A DNA stretch of 8,274 nt from an uncultured Candidatus Competibacteraceae bacterium (GCA_937960715.1 CALGOO010000109.1:1-8274), one strand, 5' to 3'; positions 1 through 4,877 are shown, numbered from the stretch's first letter. Numbers and translations are program-made. Notes: generated by a model not told the origin, from the sequence alone.

Positions 1-27
1 CCCCCCTACCCCCCTTCCCCTCCCCCA
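1..27 (-). other. G-quadruplex-prone G-run cluster
   Basis: Read on the minus strand there are four G-runs of 5, 4, 6 and 6 bases, separated by loops of A, AA and TA. This fits the usual four-tract quadruplex pattern with very short loops. It covers the last codons and stop of the 74-residue small gene, where it encodes a Gly/Glu-rich tail. The G-rich strand is the coding strand, so it would also be present in the early phage mRNA. Folding is inferred from pattern only. Confidence 0.5.
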
Positions 28-230
28 GCCGTTTTCAGGGTCAGGGTGTCGTAGCGGCCCGGTTCCTCGTCGGGCCCCGGGTATTCGTGGCGGCAGATTG
101 GCGGCGTGGGATAGACGTACTCCCAGCCAATACCGCCAGCGGTGCGGCCGGGGTTTGGCGGGCGGCGTTCGACGATGGCTTTCAGCGTGGGCCGTTTCTT
201 CTGGCCTTTCCGGTACGGGTAGCGGTTCAT
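6..230 (-). CDS. Small basic phage protein of unknown function (74 aa)
   Basis: I do not recognise this protein. It starts with a basic segment (MNRYPYRKGQKKRPTLKAIV), has proline- and tyrosine-rich middle sequence with a single Cys-His pair (ICRHEY), and ends in a Gly-rich tail. The ATG at 230 overlaps the TGA of the upstream 57-residue gene as ATGA, which decides the start over an in-frame upstream ATG at 296 and suggests translational coupling. It is the last gene of the leftward early operon visible here; the operon may continue beyond the window. The stop (TAG at 6-8) lies in a run of G on the coding strand, so a homopolymer sequencing error could move the true C-terminus. A role in early phage control or replication is inferred only from position. 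Confidence 0.5.
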   Translation of the reverse strand: MNRYPYRKGQKKRPTLKAIVERRPPNPGRTAGGIGWEYVYPTPPICRHEYPGPDEEPGRYDTLTLKTAGGGEGG

Positions 231-400
231 CGGGGTTTCCCCTGGCGTGACTTTTCGGGCGGGGTCAAGCGCCATTGGCGGCGGATGCGCGCCCATGCGT
301 TCAGCAGCTCCTGGCTGCTGAAATTCGGGTGGGCTTCGCGCCAGTCAGCGAACTCTTGCCGCGCGCCGCGTTGCCGTTCGTCGTGGGTCGCTTCGTTCAT
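227..400 (-). CDS. Small phage protein of unknown function (57 aa)
   Basis: A short hydrophilic, probably helical protein. It begins MNEATHDERQRG and contains the aromatic/charged stretch FADWREAHPNFSSQELLNAW. No family recognised. The start at 400 is chosen because a GAGG ribosome-binding sequence lies 6 nt upstream on the coding strand and because the preceding gene stops just before it, leaving a one-base gap. Longer in-frame starts would overlap the preceding gene heavily. Its TGA overlaps the ATG of the next gene (ATGA). It belongs to the same leftward early operon as the O/P-like and KilA-N genes, so a phage accessory role is likely but unproven. Confidence 0.5.
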   Translation of the reverse strand: MNEATHDERQRGARQEFADWREAHPNFSSQELLNAWARIRRQWRLTPPEKSRQGKPR

Positions 401-401
401 T

Positions 402-611
402 TCAGACCTCGTTGACGATGGCCGAACGCATCGGCATGACATCGCCGTGCTCGGCGCAATGGTGCGTCTCGATCCAATGGCCGTCGGGCGTGACGAAACT
501 GTGCAGGGTGGTCGGGCGCTTGCAGTGACAACACACATCGCGTGGTGGCTCGAGTTTCGGCATGGGTTTTTGGAGGGCGATGGTCGCCGCGATTCGGGCT
601 TTGGAAATCAT
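402..611 (-). CDS. Small cysteine/histidine-rich, possibly zinc-binding phage protein (69 aa)
   Basis: The middle of this protein has a C-C-x-x-C group near residues 27-31 (VCCHCK) followed about 20 residues later by HHCAEHGD, an arrangement of Cys and His able to bind one zinc ion. The section between them (LHSFVTPDGHWIETHH) looks like a beta hairpin of a zinc ribbon. No specific family is recognised. The start at 611 forms an ATGA overlap with the stop of the KilA-N gene. Small zinc-ribbon proteins are common in early regions of lambda-like phages, often without known function; nucleic-acid binding is the usual guess. Zinc binding here is inferred from residue spacing. Confidence 0.6.
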   Translation of the reverse strand: MISKARIAATIALQKPMPKLEPPRDVCCHCKRPTTLHSFVTPDGHWIETHHCAEHGDVMPMRSAIVNEV

Positions 612-1273
612 GCGGCGCGGTCCTGGGGCAAGGCGGTAGCCGTGGGCCGAAGATCAAGGGCGGCTTGCCGCAAGATCAGCTTGCGGGCCGTGTAATCCAG
701 GCCGCGCCCGATCAGTACGGAGTTGCGGACTTCGAGATGGGCGAGCAGCGACAGGTCGGACTCGGACAGGCGGTCCCGGTCCATGGCGGAAAATTGGCCG
801 GTCAGGACGCCGTTGATGAGGCGCGCTTCGTTGATGTAGTGGTGACTGGCGGTGACCTTGCCTTGCTCCTCGCGCACCAGCTTGAGCGCATCGTTCATCA
901 CCTTGAAGCTGGCGGCCGACTCGTGGCGCTGGCGCTTCCAGTCGAAATGCGGATGTTGCTGCTTGATCAAGGCTTCGATCTGCACGTCGCACCAGACCGC
1001 AAAATCAACATTGAGCCAACGGGCGAAGGCTACAGCCAGGCGCGGATGAAACCAGGTTCCGCTATTCCGACGGGCGCGAATAAGTGAGGATTTCTCACTT
1101 ATTCCCATGTGCCGAAGGAGCGCACCGATGTACTCCTGCGTACTGTCCAGCGCCAGCCAATCCACCGGGCGCTTGCCGTAATGAGCAGCGGCGGATGTAG
1201 CGTTGAACCAACCGTCTTCGTTGAAGGCGACGGTCAGCCCTTGGTAACTCAGGGAGACGAGCGATGCCTTCAT
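608..1273 (-). CDS. KilA-N domain DNA-binding phage protein (221 aa)
   Basis: Residues about 8-105 match the KilA-N domain: GWFNATSAAAHYGKRP (21-36), the DW-L-S--YI segment, and the later W-HP-LA--FA-WL--DFA-W (74-94) block. KilA-N domains bind DNA and occur in many phage regulators and antirepressor-like proteins, often beside other swappable domains. Residues about 120-205 form a second, helical region (HHYINEARLINGVLTGQ and LSLLAHLEVRNSVLIGRGL) that I cannot assign. The ATG at 1273 overlaps the stop of the P-like gene as ATGA, and its own TGA overlaps the next gene the same way. In this position, after the replication genes, an early or delayed-early regulator is the most reasonable role. 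A perfect 11-bp-arm palindrome lies inside the coding sequence and is described separately. Confidence 0.85.
   Translation of the reverse strand: MKASLVSLSYQGLTVAFNEDGWFNATSAAAHYGKRPVDWLALDSTQEYIGALLRHMGISEKSSLIRARRNSGTWFHPRLAVAFARWLNVDFAVWCDVQIEALIKQQHPHFDWKRQRHESAASFKVMNDALKLVREEQGKVTASHHYINEARLINGVLTGQFSAMDRDRLSESDLSLLAHLEVRNSVLIGRGLDYTARKLILRQAALDLRPTATALPQDRAA
1078..1104. repeat. Perfect inverted repeat, 11-bp arms, inside the KilA-N gene
   Basis: GAATAAGTGAG (1078-1088) and CTCACTTATTC (1094-1104) are exact reverse complements around the five bases GATTT. It encodes about residues 57-65 of the KilA-N protein and is AT-rich compared with its surroundings. It could be a protein-binding site or form an mRNA hairpin. 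There is no T-tract of terminator type after either arm. Confidence 0.75.
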
Positions 1274-2067
1274 GCCGCATCCCGTCCATTGTTGGCGTGT
1301 TGGTCGATGAGGCGTTTAATCTCGCGCTTCTTCTCGGTTTCCTGTTCCCGTTGCCGCTGGCGTTCCGCCGCCCGGCGCGCTTCCGCCTCTGCGCTGCTGG
1401 AGCGCAACATCGCCGCCAGCGCCCGCAACCGTTGCGCGGTATCGGCATCCTTCCGGGTCGAACCCGGGCCTTCCAGCAGACCCGCCACTTGATCGAGACT
1501 GGCCGGCGTCGGGCCGGGCAGCAGGGCCGTGATTTGATCGCGGCTCAACCGGTTGGCCTGCATCGCCTCGGTCAGGCGCTGGGCGCGCAATTGCGGGCAG
1601 GTGCCCAGCGTCACCGTCCACCGTGCCGGGCGTTGCCGCTGGCGGGCTTCGGCGACGTGGCGGGCGTAGACCTCCAAAAAGCACCGCCGCGCGCCGACCT
1701 CGTCGCCCAAGGCCAGAATCGGCTGACAGGCGGTCCAGCCGGCTCGCATCTCGTCGGTGAGCACGCCGGTTTCGTGCTCGTCGCGGATCACCCTCAGCAG
1801 CAAACCCCAGGCTTCATCGGCGCCGGGCCGGCCATCGTCGGCGCTGGCGCTTTGGATGTGGCGGATGATGTCGCCGGGCTTGGGCGGAAAGCGGCAATCG
1901 TTCGGGTCTGTGATGTAGCGCCCAAATGCGGCTTGCACTGCGGCCAATTCGTAGGGCTGCAAGCTGGTAAACCAGATGGTGATCTGACTGGGCGTGATGA
2001 CTTTCTCGTAGAACGTCATGCAGTCGCCTAGCGTTTCTGCAAATGCGGCTCTGTCAGTGGATTTCAT
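1270..2067 (-). CDS. Phage replication protein, lambda P / G40P-loader-like (265 aa)
   Basis: Residues about 10-75 carry the pattern seen in phage helicase-loader-type proteins: TFYEKVITPSQITIWFTSL, then YELAAVQAAFGRYITDP and the F-PPKPGDI motif (60-67). The rest is helical, ending in a charged region rich in Arg, Glu, Gln and Lys (about 210-258) likely to be coiled coil. Such proteins bring the host DnaB helicase to the phage origin; this role is inferred from the N-terminal pattern and from the gene directly preceding it, an O-like initiator. The start at 2067 is supported by an AAGGA sequence 10 nt upstream and by a 14-nt overlap with the O-like gene; a longer in-frame start at 2121 would extend the overlap needlessly. 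The stop overlaps the KilA-N ATG. No ATP-binding Walker A motif is visible, so it is not a DnaC-type AAA+ loader. Confidence 0.65.
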   Translation of the reverse strand: MKSTDRAAFAETLGDCMTFYEKVITPSQITIWFTSLQPYELAAVQAAFGRYITDPNDCRFPPKPGDIIRHIQSASADDGRPGADEAWGLLLRVIRDEHETGVLTDEMRAGWTACQPILALGDEVGARRCFLEVYARHVAEARQRQRPARWTVTLGTCPQLRAQRLTEAMQANRLSRDQITALLPGPTPASLDQVAGLLEGPGSTRKDADTAQRLRALAAMLRSSSAEAEARRAAERQRQREQETEKKREIKRLIDQHANNGRDAA

Positions 2068-2872
2068 GGGTGCAGGTTCCTTCGATAGCGTTGTGGTCTC
2101 GGTCGGTTGAAAGCCACTCACTGATTGCGGATTGGTTCTTGGCTTGCTTGTCGTGCGGGGTGTTGTTGTTGCGTGGCTTGCTGGATTGCTGGCGCTCCCA
2201 TGACCGCTTGACGCTATTCAGAAAGGTGGCTTCCCAACCGGCGCGGCGTTCGCCGTTTTCCTGCCAGTACAGCCGAAACTCATCCAGACAGCTTTCGGCG
2301 AATGGGCGGTCAATGCCTTGCTTTTCCAGCAAGGCGTAGGTGCTGGCGTCGGGCTGCCAGTCATCAGGCAGGGGAAATTTTTCCTTGCGCGTGCGCGTTT
2401 CTCTCCCCTCCCTTCCATTCCCTTCCTCTCCTTTCCCTTCCCCTCCTTTCCCTTCCCCTCCTACAGTGAGTCCTCCGTGAATGCTCACTGAGGACTCAGT
2501 GAGTCCTCCGTGAATGCTCACGCTGTCGGTCAATGGCGCATGGCGCGGCGGTAGTGGATAGCGGGATTTTGAGGGGCGATTGATGAGTTGATGATGCCAG
2601 CCGGTGACAACCCACCAAGGGCGGCTGTCGGCTAAAAATGTGGCTATTAGCTGCTGTCTCAGCAGTTCGTTGACCAATTCCTGCACGTTGGATGCTGTCA
2701 GGTCATCGCCTGGGAACACTTCGGCCTTGAGCGTTTTGCATGACGCAGGGTGAACGCCGTTGTCATCGCAAAAATTCCACATTCCGATAAACGCCAGCCT
2801 TGCCAGCGGCGAACATTCCATGATTTGTTCACTGGTCCAAAATTCAGGCTTTATCGTGCGAATCCGGCTCAT
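2054..2872 (-). CDS. Phage replication initiator, O-like with DnaT-like C-terminal region (272 aa)
   Basis: Residues 1-100 begin MSRIRTIKPEFWTSEQI and include the LARLAFIGMWNFCDDNGVHP block typical of phage replisome-organizer N-terminal winged-helix domains, with FPGDDLT and GWHHQLINRP further on. Residues 113-160 are a low-complexity linker: a nine-residue unit SVSIHGGLT occurs twice, followed by a Gly/Glu/Lys-rich run. Residues about 165-228 (LPDDWQPDASTYALLEKQGI, then SCLDEFRLYWQENGERRAGW) resemble the C-terminal domain of primosomal DnaT. Known family members bind the phage origin and recruit helicase machinery. The start at 2872 has GGGAGG 7 nt upstream and an ATGA overlap with the preceding gene; the in-frame start at 2896 is less likely. 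The linker DNA has origin-like repeats, as in the lambda O gene. Confidence 0.82.
   Translation of the reverse strand: MSRIRTIKPEFWTSEQIMECSPLARLAFIGMWNFCDDNGVHPASCKTLKAEVFPGDDLTASNVQELVNELLRQQLIATFLADSRPWWVVTGWHHQLINRPSKSRYPLPPRHAPLTDSVSIHGGLTESSVSIHGGLTVGGEGKGGEGKGEEGNGREGRETRTRKEKFPLPDDWQPDASTYALLEKQGIDRPFAESCLDEFRLYWQENGERRAGWEATFLNSVKRSWERQQSSKPRNNNTPHDKQAKNQSAISEWLSTDRDHNAIEGTCTHEIH
2398..2462. repeat. Homopyrimidine/homopurine tract with 15-bp tandem repeats
   Basis: On the plus strand 64 of 65 bases are pyrimidines; the only purine is A at 2417. Positions 2429-2443 and 2444-2458 are identical 15-bp units (TCCTTTCCCTTCCCC), with a third partial copy to 2462. It encodes the Gly/Glu/Lys-rich linker of the O-like protein. 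Such tracts can form triplex DNA and are easily unwound or slipped; a role in an origin is inferred from the adjacent iterons. Confidence 0.85.
2464..2521. repeat. Two 25-bp direct repeats around a 20-bp inverted repeat (candidate phage origin iterons)
   Basis: Positions 2464-2488 and 2497-2521 are identical over 25 bp, with a period of 33 bp. Each begins CAGTGAGTCC and ends ATGCTCAC, so it carries GTGAG and CTCAC as internal inverted arms. Between and overlapping them, CTCACTGAG (2484-2492) and CTCAGTGAG (2495-2503) are a perfect 9-bp inverted repeat with a two-base centre. All of it is in frame inside the O-like gene, encoding the duplicated SVSIHGGLT segment. The layout resembles the iterons inside lambda O; initiator binding is not shown. 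Confidence 0.7.
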
Positions 2873-3090
2873 ACCCGTGCCTCCCGTTCGAGCCACGCGA
2901 GCTTGCGAAGGGGCCAGTCAACGGGGTGGTCGTGGCGACAGTGCGTGGTGATGTGCCACTGGTGGCAATGGGGGCAGCGGTACGCTGCGCTGTTTTGCCT
3001 GGATTTGATCGGGTGCTGGCGCTGGATGACGCGCCAAGCGGCGGGAGCGGTGCGGTAGGTCCGTTTTTGGGTGGCCTGGCATGCGTTCAT
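2869..3090 (-). CDS. Small zinc-ribbon-like phage protein (73 aa)
   Basis: An N-terminal basic helical segment (RTAPAAWRVIQRQHPIKSRQ) is followed by YRCPHCHQWHITTHCRHDHP, with C-x2-C, then His and Cys-x-His ligands that could hold one zinc. This basic-helix plus C-P-x-C-x-x-W-H arrangement is frequent among small phage proteins that have no assigned function. The start at 3090 overlaps the stop of the upstream gene as ATGA, and the stop overlaps the O-like start as ATGA, so it is locked into the replication operon. A role in DNA or RNA binding is an inference. Confidence 0.65.
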   Translation of the reverse strand: MNACQATQKRTYRTAPAAWRVIQRQHPIKSRQNSAAYRCPHCHQWHITTHCRHDHPVDWPLRKLAWLEREARV

Positions 3091-3278
3091 TTTCTGCGCC
3101 TCCGAAAGGGAAGGATGGTGCGGCGCAGGGCGGGGATGTGGCAGCGCCGCTCGATTTGGTCCTCGATCAAACGGCTGGCCGCTTCTTCCAGCGAGCAGTC
3201 GTGTTTTTTCGCTTCCTGCTCCAATACGGCCCGCTGCGGTTCCGTGAGCCGGCTCAAATCCAGCGTTATGTCGCTCAT
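3087..3278 (-). CDS. Small helical protein with basic tail, unknown function (63 aa)
   Basis: The protein begins MSDITLDLSRLTEPQRAVLE and contains an amphipathic stretch EEAASRLIEDQIERR, then ends in a strongly basic tail (PFRRRRK). The strand followed by two helices is compatible with a ribbon-helix-helix-like or other small DNA-binding fold, but I do not recognise a family. The ATG at 3278 follows a GAGG sequence by 5 nt and lies 21 nt after the preceding gene. Its stop overlaps the next ATG as ATGA. Early-operon membership is clear; function is not. Confidence 0.6.
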   Translation of the reverse strand: MSDITLDLSRLTEPQRAVLEQEAKKHDCSLEEAASRLIEDQIERRCHIPALRRTILPFRRRRK

Positions 3279-3299
3279 GAGGGCCTCGCGCGGCCCTTC

Positions 3300-3488
3300 C
3301 TACGCCGCGCGGCGTAGGTCATCCTGCATCCGTTCCGGCGGTCCGACTTTCAGGCGCTGGTCGAGCGCTTCCAGCAGTAGATGGAGCGCCAGCGTGGCTT
3401 TCGGGACGGCGTTGTAGCGGGCCATGCCGTCCAGCGCCGCGTCGGTGGGTTCGTCGATGCGTACTCGCAGGACGATGTCACGCGCCAT
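3300..3488 (-). CDS. Ribbon-helix-helix-like small regulator (62 aa)
   Basis: From the chosen start the protein reads MARDIVLRVRIDEPTDAAL, a beta strand followed by helices (LDGMARYNAVPKATLALHLL), as in Arc/CopG/MetJ-type ribbon-helix-helix DNA-binding proteins, which work as dimers. The start at 3488 has AGGAG 6 nt upstream; an in-frame upstream codon at 3530 would run through the terminator hairpin and is rejected. It is the first gene after cro and after the tR1-like terminator, the position of cII in lambda, but it is not similar to CII in fold. Regulation of phage development is inferred. Confidence 0.6.
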   Translation of the reverse strand: MARDIVLRVRIDEPTDAALDGMARYNAVPKATLALHLLLEALDQRLKVGPPERMQDDLRRAA

Positions 3489-3500
3489 GAGGGACTCCTG

Positions 3501-3537
3501 AAAAAGCCCGCCGGGGCTGGTTCGCCCCACCCCGGCG
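3501..3537 (-). terminator. Intrinsic terminator after cro (tR1-like position)
   Basis: On the minus strand CGCCGGGG (3537-3530) pairs perfectly with CCCCGGCG (3516-3509) around a 13-base loop; GGC and then five T (3505-3501) follow. It lies between the cro stop and the ribosome-binding site of the next early gene. This suggests that early transcription is limited here unless read-through or antitermination occurs. No N-like antiterminator was recognised in the window. Confidence 0.7.
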
Positions 3538-3560
3538 AGGAAGAACCACCGTGGAGGAAA

Positions 3561-3779
3561 TCAGGCTGCTTCGGTGCTCTGCCATGGCAGGTCAGGCCGT
3601 AACTCGCGGGCGGTCATTTCGCCGTCCGAGGCGTATTCCAGCCATACAGCCAGGTCGGCGCTCATGCGCCGCTGTCCGTAGAGGCATCCGCGTAGGTAGC
3701 CGAGACTGGTATTGGCCCTCTCTGCGACGGCGGCGATATGTGCCGTGTCATGCGCTTTGAAGAAGTCATTTAGGTTCAT
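3561..3779 (-). CDS. Cro/YdaS-like phage repressor (72 aa)
   Basis: The protein (MNLNDFFKAHDTAHIAAVAE...) contains a helix-turn-helix-type segment at about residues 13-48 (HIAAVAERANTSLGYLRGCL, then Y-GQRRMSADLAVWLE) and ends with the TARELRPDLPW motif characteristic of YdaS/Cro-like phage proteins. It is transcribed away from a CI-like repressor across an 83-bp control region. The start at 3779 is chosen because the best promoter (-35 TTGATT, 17-bp spacer, -10 TATAAA) ends seven bases before it; the alternative TTG at 3815 lies in the -35 box itself. No Shine-Dalgarno sequence is present, suggesting a leaderless mRNA. Role: early repressor favouring lytic growth, by analogy with Cro. Confidence 0.78.
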   Translation of the reverse strand: MNLNDFFKAHDTAHIAAVAERANTSLGYLRGCLYGQRRMSADLAVWLEYASDGEMTARELRPDLPWQSTEAA

Positions 3780-3786
3780 ACCGCTA

Positions 3787-3815
3787 TTTATAGCAATCGC
3801 TGTATAAAAAATCAA
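3787..3815 (-). promoter_or_regulatory. Predicted cro promoter
   Basis: On the minus strand the -35 box is TTGATT (3815-3810) and the -10 box TATAAA (3792-3787) with a 17-bp spacer. Both match the sigma-70 consensus well. Only seven bases separate the -10 box from the cro ATG, so transcription should begin at or next to the start codon. The operator at 3791-3804 overlaps the -10 box. Confidence 0.72.
3791..3804. promoter_or_regulatory. Predicted operator at the cro promoter
   Basis: TAGCAATCGCTGTA matches the second operator (3839-3852) at 12 of 14 positions. It overlaps the -10 box of the cro promoter, so a bound repressor would block cro transcription. Assignment rests on the repeated sequence and its place; which protein binds is not known. 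Confidence 0.55.
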
Positions 3816-3827
3816 GCATTAGCTTGA
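3812..3827. promoter_or_regulatory. Central inverted repeat in the phage control region
   Basis: TCAAGC (3812-3817) and GCTTGA (3822-3827) form a perfect inverted repeat around ATTA, midway between the two outer operators. It overlaps the -35 boxes of both divergent promoters, so it could be a third operator that differs in sequence from the outer pair. Confidence 0.45.
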
Positions 3828-3854
3828 ATGACAGCGTGTAGCAATTGCTCTAGT
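3824..3854 (+). promoter_or_regulatory. Possible repressor-gene promoter
   Basis: A -35-like TTGAAT (3824-3829) and an extended -10-like TGCTCTAGT (3846-3854) are separated by 19 bp, a weak promoter of the type often seen for phage maintenance repressors. Only eight bases lie between the -10 and the ATG at 3863, so this message may also be leaderless. The match is modest. Confidence 0.4.
3839..3852. promoter_or_regulatory. Predicted operator at the repressor promoter
   Basis: TAGCAATTGCTCTA contains the perfect 10-bp palindrome AGCAATTGCT (3840-3849) and resembles the operator at 3791-3804. It overlaps the possible -10 of the repressor gene, suggesting autoregulation or repression by Cro. 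Confidence 0.55.
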
Positions 3855-3862
3855 GTTTATGT

Positions 3863-4228
3863 ATGGAAATAACCTTGACTCGTCTCCAGAACCTAAAGCG
3901 CCTGGTGTCAGAGTGTCACTCTCAACAGGCGTTTGCCGATTCCATTGGCCTGAGCGTGCAATACCTCAATCAATTGCTGATGGAGCGGCGGAACGTTGGT
4001 GAAAAAACGGCGCGGAAGATCGAGCGGGCGCTGCGGCTGGAATCTGGGTGGCTGGATCGTGTTGCGAATGAACAGCCATCGCCTGTAGATGCAACGCTGA
4101 GCCAAAAAGCGTTGGTCGTGGGCTTGATGTTTGATCGGCTGCCACCGGATCAGCAGGCAGCTATGTATAAAGTCATTGCTGCGCTTGCTCAATCGGTAGA
4201 TGGACATGACCAAGCGGATTGCGGGTAG
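3863..4228 (+). CDS. CI-like helix-turn-helix phage repressor, short form (121 aa)
   Basis: Residues about 20-57 form a helix-turn-helix: SQQAFADSIGLSVQYLNQLL followed by ERRNVGEKTARKIERAL, typical of XRE/CI-type repressors. Residues 60-66 (ESGWLDR) match the segment that often follows this domain in phage repressors. The C-terminal 50 residues are helical (LMFDRLPPDQQAAMYKVIAA) and probably mediate dimer formation. There is no S24/LexA-like protease domain, so induction cannot go by the usual RecA-stimulated self-cleavage of CI. The gene is divergent from cro and has no Shine-Dalgarno sequence before its ATG, in line with a leaderless message. Its 3' end overlaps the nuclease gene by 29 nt. 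Role: maintenance of lysogeny, inferred. Confidence 0.8.
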   Translation: MEITLTRLQNLKRLVSECHSQQAFADSIGLSVQYLNQLLMERRNVGEKTARKIERALRLESGWLDRVANEQPSPVDATLSQKALVVGLMFDRLPPDQQAAMYKVIAALAQSVDGHDQADCG

Positions 4229-4871
4229 CGTGCTTCTGCCGCTGGCCCTGGCCTTGGCCGTTGCGGGAATTCCCGCCGCGGCTGAAACCCTGACGGGCCG
4301 GGTGGTGGGCGTGGCCGATGGCGACACCTTGACGGTGCGGGTGGAAGGCACCCGGTCGGTCAGGGTGCGGCTGGCGGGGATCGACGCGCCGGAACGCGGC
4401 CAGCCCTACGGCCAACAGTCGAAACAGGCGCTCTCCGCGTTGGCATTTGGCAAGGAGGCGCGGATCGAAAGCGCCGGACCTGATAAGTATGACCGGACCC
4501 TCGGGGTTGTGACCGTCGCGGGCGTGGATGTGCAGGCCGAACAGGTGCGGCGCGGGCTGGCGTGGGTGTATCGGAAGTACAGCGATGACGCCCGGCTGTT
4601 GGCGCTGGAAGCGGAGGCGAAAGCGGCGCGGCGCGGGTTGTGGGCCGATGCCAACCCGATCCCACCGTGGGACTGGCGGCATGGTGAAGCGGCGGCGGTC
4701 CGCCCAAAACCGGCGCCGGCTCAGCCAGAAGGTGCGTGGCGCTGCGGAGCGAAACGCACTTGCGGTGAGATGACTTCGTGCGAGGAAGCGCGGTTTTATC
4801 TGACGCAGTGTGGGGTAAGCCGACTGGATGGCGATAAGGACGGGCGGCCGTGCGAAAATATCTGCCGGTAG
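4200..4871 (+). CDS. Secreted thermonuclease with C-terminal Excalibur domain (223 aa)
   Basis: An N-terminal signal peptide (basic MDMTKR, hydrophobic core, likely cleavage after PAAA near residue 28) sends the protein to the periplasm or outside. Residues about 31-150 are a staphylococcal-nuclease (TNase) fold: VADGDT (38-43), RLAGIDAPE (57-65) and YDR (97-99). These supply the equivalents of the catalytic Arg35, Glu43 and Arg87 as R57, E65 and R99, with D42 and D62 for calcium, so it looks active on DNA or RNA. Residues 180-223 are an Excalibur-type calcium-binding domain ending DGDKDGRPCENIC, with six cysteines (182, 188, 194, 204, 218, 222) likely paired. It starts within the repressor gene in another frame, so it is probably expressed with the repressor in lysogens. 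ATG at 4206 is an alternative start; neither has a strong ribosome-binding site. Confidence 0.9.
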   Translation: MDMTKRIAGSVLLPLALALAVAGIPAAAETLTGRVVGVADGDTLTVRVEGTRSVRVRLAGIDAPERGQPYGQQSKQALSALAFGKEARIESAGPDKYDRTLGVVTVAGVDVQAEQVRRGLAWVYRKYSDDARLLALEAEAKAARRGLWADANPIPPWDWRHGEAAAVRPKPAPAQPEGAWRCGAKRTCGEMTSCEEARFYLTQCGVSRLDGDKDGRPCENICR

Positions 4872-4877
4872 CAGTGG

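Noticed and set aside
1264..2031. A 255-residue plus-strand frame opposite the P-like gene
   Set aside because: Antisense to an operon gene fixed by overlaps at both ends; composition is that of a shadow frame.
2464..2521. CRISPR-like direct repeats
   Set aside because: Only two copies, with an eight-base gap rather than a spacer of 30 or more, and in frame within a coding sequence. Origin iterons or a coding duplication explain them better.
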